Source: an uncultured Eubacteriales bacterium
Lineage (GTDB): Bacteria; Bacillota; Clostridia; Oscillospirales; Oscillospiraceae
Reading direction: 5' to 3'
DNA length: 29,674 bases
Assembly (NCBI GenBank): GCA_905205195.1
Contig: CAJLCS010000023.1
Location: 1 to 29,674, forward strand
Shown here one piece after another: positions 15,712 to 23,999 of this stretch. Under the pieces are notes generated by a model, which was given only the letters and a program-made list of their open reading frames with translations, searched no databases and was not told where the DNA came from. The translations under genes and the position numbers were made by a program. Numbering within the stretch: position 1 is the stretch's first letter; every line of letters begins with the position of its first letter.

Positions 15712-16598
15712 TCCGCCGGACGGTTCCGCTGGGCGGCCAGATAGGCGGTGGGGGACAGCCCCGTTTCCCGCCGGAAGGACCGGCTGAAGGACTGGACGTT
15801 GGGATAGGCCAGCCGATCGGCGATTTCCGTTACGGTCAGCCGGTTGCGGGCCATCAGCTCCATGGCTTTTTCCGTTTTACGGCGGCTGATGTAATGCTGC
15901 AGGGTGTCCTGCTCCCTTTCCCGGAACAGGTGGGACAGGTAATGGGCGCTGTAGCCCAGGGCGGCGGAAATGCCCTGCACCGTCAAGGGCCGGAAGATGT
16001 TCTGATCCACATATTTCAGCGCCAGATACACCAGCCGCCCGGATTCCTGCATCCCGGCTTCGTCATACCGGGCCGGTTCGCAGCCGCACATGGCCCGGTA
16101 GGTCCACACCAGCATCTGGGTCAGCCCGGCTTCCAGAAGCAGCCGGCCGCCGGGCTGGGCATGACCGGATTCCTCCATACAGGTGCGGAAGCAGGGATAG
16201 AAATCCCGCCGGTTCTGGCGGATGCGCCGCTGCTCCTGCCGGAAGGTGTCGCAGACCGCCGTCCCGAAGGGCACGTCCCCGGGCAGGAACCGGAAGCCCG
16301 CGTAGGCGTAAAACAGAGACTGCCCCTCGTCGGCGGCAATGGCGTGGGTGCCGTAGGGCGGCGTGACCATCAGATCCCCGGCGGTGACGGACAGGCGCTG
16401 CCCTTCCCAGAGAAAGCTGCCGCTGCCGGAGAGAATGCAGCTGATTTCGCAGCAGCTCTGCCGGTGGGGCGCCACGTCGAAGCCCGCCTCCAGGCACAGC
16501 TCGCCGATCTGGATCAGATGCAGGCAGGAAAGGGGAACCGGCTCCGAAAAGTAGGACCGGTCGTAGTGAAATTTTGCCCCCAGCTCCCGATGCTTCAT
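15708..16598 (-). CDS. AraC-family regulator, probable controller of the divergent oxidoreductase operon
   Basis: A 296-aa transcription factor. The N-terminal half is a cupin-type sensor (APHRQSCCEISCILSGSGSF, then GDLMVTPPYGTHAIAADEG). The C-terminal 100 residues hold two helix-turn-helix units, with LTVQGISAALGYSAHYLSHLF, then LTVTEIADRLAYPNVQSFSR and the end motif FRRETGLSPTAYLAAQR. The ATG at 16598 has GGGAGG 8 nt upstream; a TTG two codons earlier is too close to that site. It is divergent from the Gfo/Idh operon with 158 nt between start codons, so it likely responds to that pathway's substrate. Its stop overlaps the XRE gene. Confidence 0.92.
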   Translation of the reverse strand: MKHRELGAKFHYDRSYFSEPVPLSCLHLIQIGELCLEAGFDVAPHRQSCCEISCILSGSGSFLWEGQRLSVTAGDLMVTPPYGTHAIAADEGQSLFYAYAGFRFLPGDVPFGTAVCDTFRQEQRRIRQNRRDFYPCFRTCMEESGHAQPGGRLLLEAGLTQMLVWTYRAMCGCEPARYDEAGMQESGRLVYLALKYVDQNIFRPLTVQGISAALGYSAHYLSHLFREREQDTLQHYISRRKTEKAMELMARNRLTVTEIADRLAYPNVQSFSRSFRRETGLSPTAYLAAQRNRPAD

Positions 16599-16629
16599 GC
16601 GCAAAACCTCCCGTTACCAATATGACCAC

Positions 16630-16658
16630 ATTATAGCAGATATTGATAAATGAATCAA
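16630..16658 (-). promoter_or_regulatory. Promoter of the AraC gene
   Basis: On the minus strand, TTGATT (16658-16653), 17 nt and perfect TATAAT (16635-16630), 31 nt upstream of the ATG. Confidence 0.8.
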
Positions 16659-16670
16659 CCGATTCTGCCC

Positions 16671-16698
16671 TTGCTTTTTGCACCGCAGGGGCGATAAT
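16671..16698 (+). promoter_or_regulatory. Promoter of the Gfo/Idh operon
   Basis: TTGCTT (16671-16676), 16 nt and GATAAT (16693-16698). It is 13 nt from the divergent AraC promoter. A short inverted repeat CCTGCC-CAA-GGCAGG (16711-16725) lies near the expected start and could be an operator; this is unproven. Confidence 0.6.
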
Positions 16699-16756
16699 AA
16701 AGGCGAAAACCCTGCCCAAGGCAGGAGATCTTATCATCCGAAAAGGAGACATCGCC

Positions 16757-17824
16757 ATGGAACCTATCAAAGTTGCCGTCATCGGCTGCGGCACCATCGC
16801 CAACAGCGCCCACATCCCGGCCTACATGAAAAACGAGAAGGCGGAAATCAAGTATTTCTGCGATATCATCCCCCAGCGGGCCGACGCGGCCGTGGAGAAG
16901 TACGGCTGCGGCAAGGCGGTCTATGACTACCACGAAATTCTGAACGACCCGGAAATCGAGGCGGTTTCCGTCTGCACCCCCAACCATATGCACGCGCCCA
17001 TTTCCATCGACTTCCTGCGGGCCGGGAAAAACGTGCTGTGCGAGAAGCCGGCGGCCCGGACCTATGCCGAGGCGCTGACCATGCTGGAGGCCCAGCACGA
17101 GACCGGCAAGGTCCTGAACATCGGCGTGGTCAACCGGTTCAACGACGGCGTCAACCAGATCAAGCGGCTCATCGACGAGGGCGCGCTGGGCGAGGTGTAC
17201 CATGTCTACGTCAGCTTCCGCTCCCACCGCTCCATTCCCGGTCTGGGCGGCAACTTCACCACCAAGGCCGTGGCCGGCGGCGGCGCGCTGATCGACTGGG
17301 GCGTCCACTTCCTGGATATCGTCATGTACTGCTGCGGCGATCCCAAGCCCCGCACGGTGACGGCGGAGACCTTCTCCAAGCTGGGCAGCAAAATGGAGGA
17401 CTATACCTACGTCAATATGTGGGCCGGTCCTCCCAAGTACGACGGCGTGTACGATGTGGAAGACAGCATCGCCGGTATGGTCCGCACCGACGGCCCGGTG
17501 ATTACCGTCAACGGCGCTTGGGCACAGAACATCGGGGAAGAGGAAATGTTCATCGACTTCATGGGCGACAAGGCGGGCATCCGGCTCCAGTACGGCAAGG
17601 ATTTCGTTCTCTACGGTACGAAAAACGGGATGCTGACCAGAACCGAAACCAGCTTCCGGACCCGGAATCATTTCGAGACGGAGATCGATGCGTTCCTGCG
17701 CTGCGTCCGCAGCGGCGAGAAGCTGCCCTCCCACATCGATACCAACATTCTCACCTCCCGGCTGATGCAGGCCATGTACGACTCGGCGGCGTCCCACCAC
17801 GAGGTGGATCTGACGGAGGCGTAA
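16757..17824 (+). CDS. Gfo/Idh/MocA-family NAD(P)-dependent oxidoreductase
   Basis: A 355-aa sugar or polyol dehydrogenase-type enzyme. The Rossmann motif is VAVIGCGTIANSAHI (6-20), the cofactor-binding EKPAA lies at 96-100, and the C-terminal catalytic motif GGGALIDWGVHFLD (174-187) carries Asp180 and His184. The ATG at 16757 has AAAAGGAGA upstream; earlier in-frame starts overlap the promoter. First gene of a four-gene operon; the next starts 4 nt after its stop. The substrate cannot be assigned, but the AraC regulator and two further family members point to a multistep carbohydrate or cyclitol pathway. Confidence 0.93.
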   Translation: MEPIKVAVIGCGTIANSAHIPAYMKNEKAEIKYFCDIIPQRADAAVEKYGCGKAVYDYHEILNDPEIEAVSVCTPNHMHAPISIDFLRAGKNVLCEKPAARTYAEALTMLEAQHETGKVLNIGVVNRFNDGVNQIKRLIDEGALGEVYHVYVSFRSHRSIPGLGGNFTTKAVAGGGALIDWGVHFLDIVMYCCGDPKPRTVTAETFSKLGSKMEDYTYVNMWAGPPKYDGVYDVEDSIAGMVRTDGPVITVNGAWAQNIGEEEMFIDFMGDKAGIRLQYGKDFVLYGTKNGMLTRTETSFRTRNHFETEIDAFLRCVRSGEKLPSHIDTNILTSRLMQAMYDSAASHHEVDLTEA

Positions 17825-17828
17825 CGGT

Positions 17829-18668
17829 ATGAAGATCGGACTGGTTGATTTTTATCTGGACGAGTGGCACGCCAATCACTATCCCCAGATGCTCCACGAC
17901 TGCTCCGGCGGCGAGATTGAAGCGGTTTATGCCTACGGTCGGATTGCAAGCCCCCTGACCGGGGTGACCTCTGCCCAGTGGTGCTGCCGGTACGGCCTGA
18001 CCCTCTGCCCGACGATCGAGGAAGTGGTGGAGAAAAGCGACGGCATCATCGTCCTGTCCCCGGACAACTGCGAAATGCATGTGGATCTGTGCCGCATTCC
18101 GCTGGCATCCGGCAAGCCGGTGTATGTGGACAAGACCTTTGCGCCGGATCTGGCGTCGGCCAAGCGGATTTTCGCCATGGCGGAGGCCGGGGGCAGCCCG
18201 GTGTACTCCTCCTCGGCGCTGCGGTTTGCCACGGAATACGCCGACGTGAACCGGGCGGACATTACGGCCATCAATTCCTGGGGCCCCATGGACTACGAGA
18301 CCTATTCCATCCACCAGCTGGAGCCGATGATGATGCTGATGGGCGCCGACGCCAGCCGGGTGCAGTTTTCCGCAAGCGAAAACTGGTACCAGCTGCTGAT
18401 CGCTTTCGCCGACGGCCGCTTCGGCACGATTTCCGGCTTCCGCAACGGCTCCCCGTTCATGATGAACATCGCGGGACGGGAAGAATCCCGGGTCATTGAG
18501 GTGAAATCCGCCTATTTCCACAACTTTATGATGGAACTGGTGGACTTCTTCCGGACCCGGACCGTCAAGGTGCCCCACTGTGACACGCTGCGGATCATGG
18601 CGGTGCGGGAAGCGGGCCTGCGGGCCGCCGCCTGCCCGGGACAGTGGGTGGAGGTCCCCTCCGTTTAA
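17829..18668 (+). CDS. Divergent, short Gfo/Idh/MocA-like protein
   Basis: A 279-aa protein, shorter than the usual 330-400. The N-terminus MKIGLVDFYLDEWHANHYPQ lacks the GxGxxG dinucleotide motif. The family fold is still traceable: SDGIIVLSPDNCEMHVDL matches the region before the cofactor motif, and YVDKTFAPDLASAKRIF replaces the usual EKP-P. The region ending SIHQLEPMMMLMG occupies the place of the catalytic His helix. It may bind cofactor differently, or serve as a subunit or non-redox member. Starts 4 nt after the first oxidoreductase. Confidence 0.8.
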   Translation: MKIGLVDFYLDEWHANHYPQMLHDCSGGEIEAVYAYGRIASPLTGVTSAQWCCRYGLTLCPTIEEVVEKSDGIIVLSPDNCEMHVDLCRIPLASGKPVYVDKTFAPDLASAKRIFAMAEAGGSPVYSSSALRFATEYADVNRADITAINSWGPMDYETYSIHQLEPMMMLMGADASRVQFSASENWYQLLIAFADGRFGTISGFRNGSPFMMNIAGREESRVIEVKSAYFHNFMMELVDFFRTRTVKVPHCDTLRIMAVREAGLRAAACPGQWVEVPSV

Positions 18669-18713
18669 GAAACCAAAACAAAAGCAATTCAGACAGAAAA
18701 AGGAAAGAGCATT

Positions 18714-19730
18714 ATGAAAACCTACGGGATACTTTTAATCGGCTGCGGCCACATCGGCATGGAGCATCTGCTGGACATCTATCATCACGATAACGTCCGG
18801 ATTGAAGCGGTGGTGGACCAGAACCCCGCCGCCGCTCAGGCGGCGGCCCGGCGCTGCGGCTGCCGGGACTGGGGCACGGACTACCGGCCCTTTCTGGACC
18901 GGGAGACGGTGGACATTGTCCTGATTGCCACCTATACCGACACCCATCTGCCGATTCTGCGGGAGGCGCTGGCCCACGGCAAGCACGTCCTGTGTGAAAA
19001 GCCCATCGGAAGTACCCCGGAAATGGGCCGGGCCTTCGTGGAGGCGGTGAAGGCCGCCCCTCAGAAGGTGCTGGTGGGGCACATCCTGCGGCACAATCGC
19101 TCCTATCAGAAGATCCGGGAGTTGATCCGCGGCGGCGCCATCGGCGAGCTGCGGCTGGTGCGGATGTGTCAGAATCACCACGCGGAGAACTGGCCCCGGT
19201 ACTGCCGCCTGCTGCAGGATTGCAGCCCGGCGGTGGACTGCGGCGTCCATTATTATGATATGGTCCAGTGGATCACCGGCAGCCCCATTACGGAGGTCAC
19301 CGGCTTCGGCACCCGGACCCAGGACGACGTGCCCCGGGACAATTTCAACATGGTCACCTTCCGCACGGAAAACGGCTGCGCCGGTTATTACGAGGTGGCC
19401 TGGGGCCAGTCCGTCCGGACCGACAATCTGAAGGAATTTGTGGGCACCAAGGGCCGGATTACCCTGACCACGCAGTATAACCGGGGCGAGGACGTGGAGG
19501 AAGGCGACCTGCTGACGGTGTTCCACAGCGACACCGGCGTCTATGAGACCGTCAACGTCCAGTCTACTTATAAGGATATGTATGCCCAGCTGGAGACGCT
19601 GTTCGACATGATTGAGCACGATACCCCGGGCAATCCCTCCATTGACGAGGTGTGGAGCTCCTTCTGCGTGGCCCAGGCGGCCCAGAAGTCGGTGGAAACC
19701 GGCGTCAGCGTCCGGGTGGAGCGGAAGTAA
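18714..19730 (+). CDS. Gfo/Idh/MocA-family oxidoreductase
   Basis: A 338-aa enzyme with a complete cofactor site: YGILLIGCGHIGMEHLLD at the N-terminus and CEKPIG after ALAHGKHVL. The catalytic segment is SPAVDCGVHYYDMVQWITG, containing the Asp and His expected in the family. ATG at 18714 with AAAGGAAAGA upstream, 45 nt after the second gene. The GNAT gene follows after 4 nt. It probably catalyses another redox step on the same carbohydrate scaffold, which is inference from context. Confidence 0.93.
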   Translation: MKTYGILLIGCGHIGMEHLLDIYHHDNVRIEAVVDQNPAAAQAAARRCGCRDWGTDYRPFLDRETVDIVLIATYTDTHLPILREALAHGKHVLCEKPIGSTPEMGRAFVEAVKAAPQKVLVGHILRHNRSYQKIRELIRGGAIGELRLVRMCQNHHAENWPRYCRLLQDCSPAVDCGVHYYDMVQWITGSPITEVTGFGTRTQDDVPRDNFNMVTFRTENGCAGYYEVAWGQSVRTDNLKEFVGTKGRITLTTQYNRGEDVEEGDLLTVFHSDTGVYETVNVQSTYKDMYAQLETLFDMIEHDTPGNPSIDEVWSSFCVAQAAQKSVETGVSVRVERK

Positions 19731-19734
19731 GCCC

Positions 19735-20256
19735 ATGATCGGACTGGAAGGAAAAACCCTGACCTCCCGCCGCCTGACCTACCGGCTGCTGGAGGACGGC
19801 GACCGGCAGGCACTGGCGGCGCTGCTGGCGGACCCGGCGGTCACCGAACCGGGCGGCTTTCGTCCGGCCCGGACGGAGGCGGAATTCGACGAATTTTACC
19901 GGGGCCTGACCGCCTACCGCACCGGCGTGGCCATCCTGCGGGAGGGGGCGCTGATCGGTTACATCCACGTCAACCCCTGGCATCCCGACGATGCTGCCTA
20001 CGCGGGGAAAACCTGCGTGTCCTTCGGCTTCGTCATCGGCAAGGCCGCCCAGGGCCACGGCTACGGGGCGGAAGCGCTGGAAACCATGACCGCCTACATG
20101 AAGGGGCGGGCGGATTTCTGCTTTGCCGACCACTTTGAGGGCAACGAGCCGTCCCGGAAGACGATCCTGAAATGCGGCTACCGCTTCTGCGACTGCTACA
20201 CCATGTTCTTCGAGGCCCTGGGCCGGGAAGAACGCTGCCTGAGTTACGTCTTTTGA
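19735..20256 (+). CDS. GNAT-family N-acetyltransferase (RimJ/RimL-like)
   Basis: A 173-aa acetyl-CoA-dependent transferase. The N-terminal LTSRRLTYRLLEDGDRQAL is typical of the RimJ/RimL-like group. The acetyl-CoA pyrophosphate loop appears as VIGKAAQGHGYGAEALETM, and NEPSRKTILKCGYRF is the conserved late motif. ATG at 19735, 4 nt after the third oxidoreductase; the in-frame ATG at 19612 lies inside that gene. Last gene of the operon. Its acceptor is unknown; it could act on the pathway product or on an amino sugar. Confidence 0.88.
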   Translation: MIGLEGKTLTSRRLTYRLLEDGDRQALAALLADPAVTEPGGFRPARTEAEFDEFYRGLTAYRTGVAILREGALIGYIHVNPWHPDDAAYAGKTCVSFGFVIGKAAQGHGYGAEALETMTAYMKGRADFCFADHFEGNEPSRKTILKCGYRFCDCYTMFFEALGREERCLSYVF

Positions 20257-20273
20257 CAAATTGAATGGATTCC

Positions 20274-20311
20274 TTCCCCACTGGTGCGAAAACACCGGTG
20301 GGGAAATTTTT
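20274..20311 (+). terminator. Intrinsic terminator of the Gfo/Idh-GNAT operon
   Basis: TTCCCCACTGGTG (20274-20286) pairs with CACCGGTGGGGAA (20293-20305) around CGAAAA, one T-G wobble, followed by T5 (20307-20311). Confidence 0.93.
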
Positions 20312-20512
20312 CTTGCAAAAAGCGAAAAAATAGTTACTGTAATCTGCTGGAAATAAAGCAATCGATTTCTGTTCGATTTTTCAATGTAAACAAATGTTTA
20401 AAAATAAAGAAACGCTTAGGAGTGCGGAAACTTTTTACCACAAAATTCGACAAAAAACAGTAATCATTATATAAATTCAGAAATTTTAAGAAGCAAAAAT
20501 GCCTCGACATAC
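20312..20512. other. AT-rich spacer with no recognised feature
   Basis: About 200 nt, strongly AT-rich compared with the surroundings. I see no coding sequence or strong hairpin. It precedes the promoter of the vWA operon and could hold activator sites. Confidence 0.5.
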
Positions 20513-20541
20513 TTGAAAATCAACGGCAAGTGTAGTAGAAT
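20513..20541 (+). promoter_or_regulatory. Promoter of the vWA-peptide-kinase-PqqD operon
   Basis: TTGAAA (20513-20518), 17 nt and TAGAAT (20536-20541). Transcription would start near 20548, giving a leader of about 140 nt. Confidence 0.75.
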
Positions 20542-20547
20542 GCAAGT

Positions 20548-20688
20548 ACCGAAAAAGTGATCCGCTTTTGATGGCGGAGCACCCAGCGGCAGCGCGGAGC
20601 GGCCGGGACGCGGGAGAATTCCCGGGGCGAACGTTCGGGCAGTCTGCTCCGCCGAAATCAACCGATCAGGGATGAAGGAGGAAACAAC
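20548..20688 (+). promoter_or_regulatory. Structured GC-rich 5' leader
   Basis: A long stem can form from TTGAT-GGCGGAGCA (20568-20581) with TGCTCCGCC (20645-20653) and ATCAA (20657-20661), with a 3-nt bulge. It encloses CGGGA/TCCCG (20611-20624) and the palindrome CGAACGTTCG (20628-20637). A competing hairpin uses TCCGC (20561-20565) with GCGGA (20574-20578), so two exclusive folds are possible. It does not match a riboswitch class I can recall. AAGGAGG follows at 20675. Confidence 0.5.
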
Positions 20689-23600
20689 ATGAACATGAAA
20701 CGGATCCTGGCGCTGTTTCTTGCAGTGCTAACGGTACTGTCGGCCTTTGCCCTTCCGGTTTTTGCGGAAGGGGAGACGTCTGCCCAGCCCCAGTGGCCGG
20801 AGGAAGGCGCCATCGCGCTGGATAAGTCCGCCGGCAAGTATGAAGGCGCCGGGGAGAACGACCATGAAATCACGCTGAAAATCGAGGGCAAGAATTTCAA
20901 AACGACGTCGGACGTGGTGCTGGTTATCGATAATTCCAACGGCATGTACGATGACGACAAGATGACCGACACCAAGACGGCGGCCTATGCCTTTGTGGAC
21001 AAACTGCTGACGGCGGGCAGTACGACCCGGATTGCGCTGGTGGTTTACGGCACAGACGTGAGAAGCTTCACGAAGTTTTACGGTGCCGACGAGGCGGCGC
21101 AGCTGAAGACCGCGATTGGCCAGATCAGCAAAGAAGAGGAGAACTTGAAAGGTGGTACCAACCAGCAGGCCGGTATCCATAAGGCCCAGGAGCTGCTGTC
21201 GTCGGCGGCTTCCACCGGCAGGATGAAGAATATCGTCATTATGTCGGACGGCGAAGCGACGTTCAGTTACCCGTTTGTGGCGGAGGCTACCTACAATGAT
21301 TGTCATAGATGGTCAAGCACCAGATGTGAATATTATGGGCCGTCTGGCGGAAGCATCTCAGCACCTGGCACATTTTCACCGGATTACAGCACGTATATTG
21401 GAGAAGGTAATGACTTTAACCTTAAATATAATGCTTATGTGGATGTAAAGTGTTCCAAGCATTCTACAGTAACGCGGCAAACGTATGGCGTGTATGCGCT
21501 GGACGGGACGGTTACGGAACGTCAAAACACCAACAACGGCGTCGCCACCATCTGGGAGGCCAATCAGGCCAAGGCGGCGGGGACTACCGTGTATTCCGTG
21601 GCCCTGCAGGCTGGTACCAACGGCGAAAACGTCCTGAAGGCCTGCGCCACCGATGCGGTGAAGGGCTATTTCACCATCGCCTCCGGCGAGCAGAATGTGG
21701 CGGGGAAGTTGACCTCCGCCTTTGAGGCCATCGCGGGCAGCATCGCCATTGCGGCCTCGAACGGCAAGGTGACCGACCCCATGAGCGACGAGGTCAGCCT
21801 GCAGTTTACCGGCGTGTCGCCTGCGGTGACCAGCGATCTGGCGGCCTACAACGCCAAGCAGGCGGACATTTACATCAGCCAGGGCACGGCCGCCTGGGAT
21901 GATACCACGAAAACCATCAGCTGGGACGTGGGCAACATCAATGAAGGCAGCCCGGCGATCATGAAGTACCGCATCCGGGTGACCGGCGAAAACTTGGAGA
22001 CCGGCGATACGGTGCCGACCAACAAGAGAACCATCTTCTCCTACCGCAATTATCAGGAGGAACAGACCGAGAAGGACTTCCCCGTCCCGAAGGTGACGGT
22101 AGGCGGCGGTACCATCCTGATGCACTTCTACCGGGTCAATGCCCAGGGCAAGCCGGTGAACGCCGCCGGTGTGGAGGTGGAAACGCCGGATAAGGCCCAG
22201 CAGCTGGCGGAGCCTGCCTATTATGAGGTAGACGGCAAGAACGGGCTGCCCTACGGCACTTACACCGTGGCCCACCGGGAAATTGAAAATGCCGCCTACT
22301 ACGGCTTCGTGGACGGCGCGGCGCCGGATATCATGAAGCGCGACCCGGCGGCACCGGTGACGCTGACGGCAACCAAGCCGGCGGCGGAGCTGTGGTTTGC
22401 CTATACGCAGTCGTTTACGGTGGTACACGTCCAGAACGGGCAAAATGTCCGGACGGAGACGCTGCCTGTGACGGAAGACGCATTTGATATTACGGCCCAT
22501 GTTTCGACGGGCTACCTCTACGGCGGCACGTTCCGGGAGAACCACGAAACCGTGGCGGACTTCCACGGCGGCACGCCCATGGCGTTCCAGCCGCAGGCGG
22601 GGGATACCTATTATATATGGGAAGTGCCCGAGACCTACCTGCGGCCCAAGACCTACCGGGTGTGGCGGCCGGTGCCCGACGGCTCCGGCAACGTGTCGGT
22701 GGTGCGGCTGTACCTGCTGACGACGGTGGACCGGGGACTGTACCGGGAGCTGGGCTTCACCGCCGACGGCACGGACAACATGGCAGAGGGCGACGGCTCC
22801 AACATCGCCTACCGGGTGGTCAACGTCACGAAGGGCAGCGAGCCTTACGGCAAGCTGTATGTCCAGGACCTTCAGGGCAACATGACGGATAATCTGAGCG
22901 GTGCCCCCGCGGAGAATTCCGGCTATGTGGGCGTGTATCCGCTCACCGCTTCCCAGTTCGCGTCCTTCAGGGAAAGCGGCACAACCTTCTGTCCCTACTG
23001 GATCACGCTGGACGGCGTGAAGGTCACGGGTACGGTGACCCGGACCGCCGGATATCAGGGCGCAGGCCCCAAGGACAGCACCAGCCCGGACTACAAAAAG
23101 ATTACCGTCTCGGATGCGGCCCACACTTCCGCTCTGACGCCGGTGGGCACGGCCTCCGGTACGGCCCTGCTGTCGCTGGCCCCGTCCCTGACGCTGGCGG
23201 AGGATGCGGAAACCGAACAGGTGGTGCCGACGGAATTGGAAACGCCGGATACGGCGCTGACCGTGACGATCCACGACGGAGAAACGGTGAACACCCTGAC
23301 GGCGGAGCCGGGCGATCTGACGGACCGGATCACCTACGCCGGTGCGGAAGGCAAACTGTTTGCAGGCTGGTTTACCGATGAAGCCTGCACGGCACCGGCG
23401 GATCTGACCGCGGTGCAGGAAAGCATGGAGCTGTATGCCAGATATGTGTCGGACGGCTATTTGCAGGTGAAATATATGCAGCGGGGCCTGTTCCGGGTCC
23501 GCGGCGTGACGCTGCTCACAGCGGTGGACGGGAAAACGGACCTTCAGGTCGGCTTCCTGGTCAACGGTGAGCCGGTGGCCGCGGAGACGGTGGGTCGGAC

Positions 23601-23799
23601 CTACGGCGGCAGCAGCGCCCGCTATCTGTTCGACGGCGTGGACCGGGATGCCCGGCTGGCGGTCGGCAGCGCGGACCTGCAGGGCGCGGCCTACGGCGAT
23701 GAAATTACCGTCACGCCCTACTGGATCACGGCGGACGGCACCACCGTTTATGGTACGTCCCGGACGCTGGTTTACAGCCGCTACGGCCTGAAGGGCTGA
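20689..23799 (+). CDS. Large secreted vWA-domain protein
   Basis: A 1036-aa secreted protein with a signal peptide (1-26, ending PVFA). The vWA domain starts near 72, with MIDAS elements DNSNG (81-85; the usual DxSxS has Gly as last residue), Thr157 in GGTNQQAG and Asp187 in MSDGEA. Residues 201-266 form an insert in the vWA fold with Cys205, His206, Cys213, Cys255 and His258, encoded by AT-richer DNA. Two related C-terminal modules each end in PYWIT-DG and V-GT motifs (near 22993 and 23719), and an InlB-B/Listeria-Bacteroides-like repeat (KLFAGWFTDEACTAPADLT) lies between them. It ends YSRYGLKG with no LPxTG or membrane anchor. ATG at 20689 with AAGGAGG; ATGs two codons later are equivalent. 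Probably an adhesin; ligand unknown. The 58-aa gene follows after 14 nt. Confidence 0.9.
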   Translation: MNMKRILALFLAVLTVLSAFALPVFAEGETSAQPQWPEEGAIALDKSAGKYEGAGENDHEITLKIEGKNFKTTSDVVLVIDNSNGMYDDDKMTDTKTAAYAFVDKLLTAGSTTRIALVVYGTDVRSFTKFYGADEAAQLKTAIGQISKEEENLKGGTNQQAGIHKAQELLSSAASTGRMKNIVIMSDGEATFSYPFVAEATYNDCHRWSSTRCEYYGPSGGSISAPGTFSPDYSTYIGEGNDFNLKYNAYVDVKCSKHSTVTRQTYGVYALDGTVTERQNTNNGVATIWEANQAKAAGTTVYSVALQAGTNGENVLKACATDAVKGYFTIASGEQNVAGKLTSAFEAIAGSIAIAASNGKVTDPMSDEVSLQFTGVSPAVTSDLAAYNAKQADIYISQGTAAWDDTTKTISWDVGNINEGSPAIMKYRIRVTGENLETGDTVPTNKRTIFSYRNYQEEQTEKDFPVPKVTVGGGTILMHFYRVNAQGKPVNAAGVEVETPDKAQQLAEPAYYEVDGKNGLPYGTYTVAHREIENAAYYGFVDGAAPDIMKRDPAAPVTLTATKPAAELWFAYTQSFTVVHVQNGQNVRTETLPVTEDAFDITAHVSTGYLYGGTFRENHETVADFHGGTPMAFQPQAGDTYYIWEVPETYLRPKTYRVWRPVPDGSGNVSVVRLYLLTTVDRGLYRELGFTADGTDNMAEGDGSNIAYRVVNVTKGSEPYGKLYVQDLQGNMTDNLSGAPAENSGYVGVYPLTASQFASFRESGTTFCPYWITLDGVKVTGTVTRTAGYQGAGPKDSTSPDYKKITVSDAAHTSALTPVGTASGTALLSLAPSLTLAEDAETEQVVPTELETPDTALTVTIHDGETVNTLTAEPGDLTDRITYAGAEGKLFAGWFTDEACTAPADLTAVQESMELYARYVSDGYLQVKYMQRGLFRVRGVTLLTAVDGKTDLQVGFLVNGEPVAAETVGRTYGGSSARYLFDGVDRDARLAVGSADLQGAAYGDEITVTPYWITADGTTVYGTSRTLVYSRYGLKG

Positions 23800-23813
23800 G
23801 AAAGGAGTGTCGT

Positions 23814-23990
23814 ATGGACGATTTACTGAATATTGATCTTCAGGATGTGCTGAAGGCCAATGATATTACTATCCCGGGGTCCGGCGGCGGCGGCCTGGAC
23901 CGGATCGGAGAAGATCTGTATTCCGTGACGCTGCCCGACGGCCGGACGGTCATCGTGGACAAAACGGGGAAAATTCTGAATATCAGTTAA
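23814..23990 (+). CDS. 58-residue peptide, candidate RiPP or kinase substrate
   Basis: A small gene with AAAGGAGTG upstream of its ATG, 14 nt after the vWA gene and 20 nt before the kinase. The peptide begins acidic and helical (MDDLLNIDLQDVLKANDI), has a flexible PGSGGGG linker, then a basic/beta-like tail (LYSVTLPDGRTVIVDKTGKI) ending in NIS, so the last residue is Ser58. A leader-linker-tail layout beside a PqqD-like protein is typical of RiPP precursors. There are no Cys residues and no double-Gly cleavage site other than the linker. The role is inference; it could also be a small regulatory or chaperone-like subunit. Confidence 0.75.
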   Translation: MDDLLNIDLQDVLKANDITIPGSGGGGLDRIGEDLYSVTLPDGRTVIVDKTGKILNIS

Positions 23991-23999
23991 AAAGGAGAA

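Noticed and set aside
21376..23274. Open minus-strand frame of 632 codons
   Set aside because: Antisense to the vWA protein; composition is that of a shadow and it has no ribosome binding site in a sensible place.
23814..23990. Standard lasso peptide precursor
   Set aside because: No ring-forming core starting with Gly and an acidic residue at position 7-9, no leader Thr at -2 that I can place, and no cyclase or protease genes nearby.
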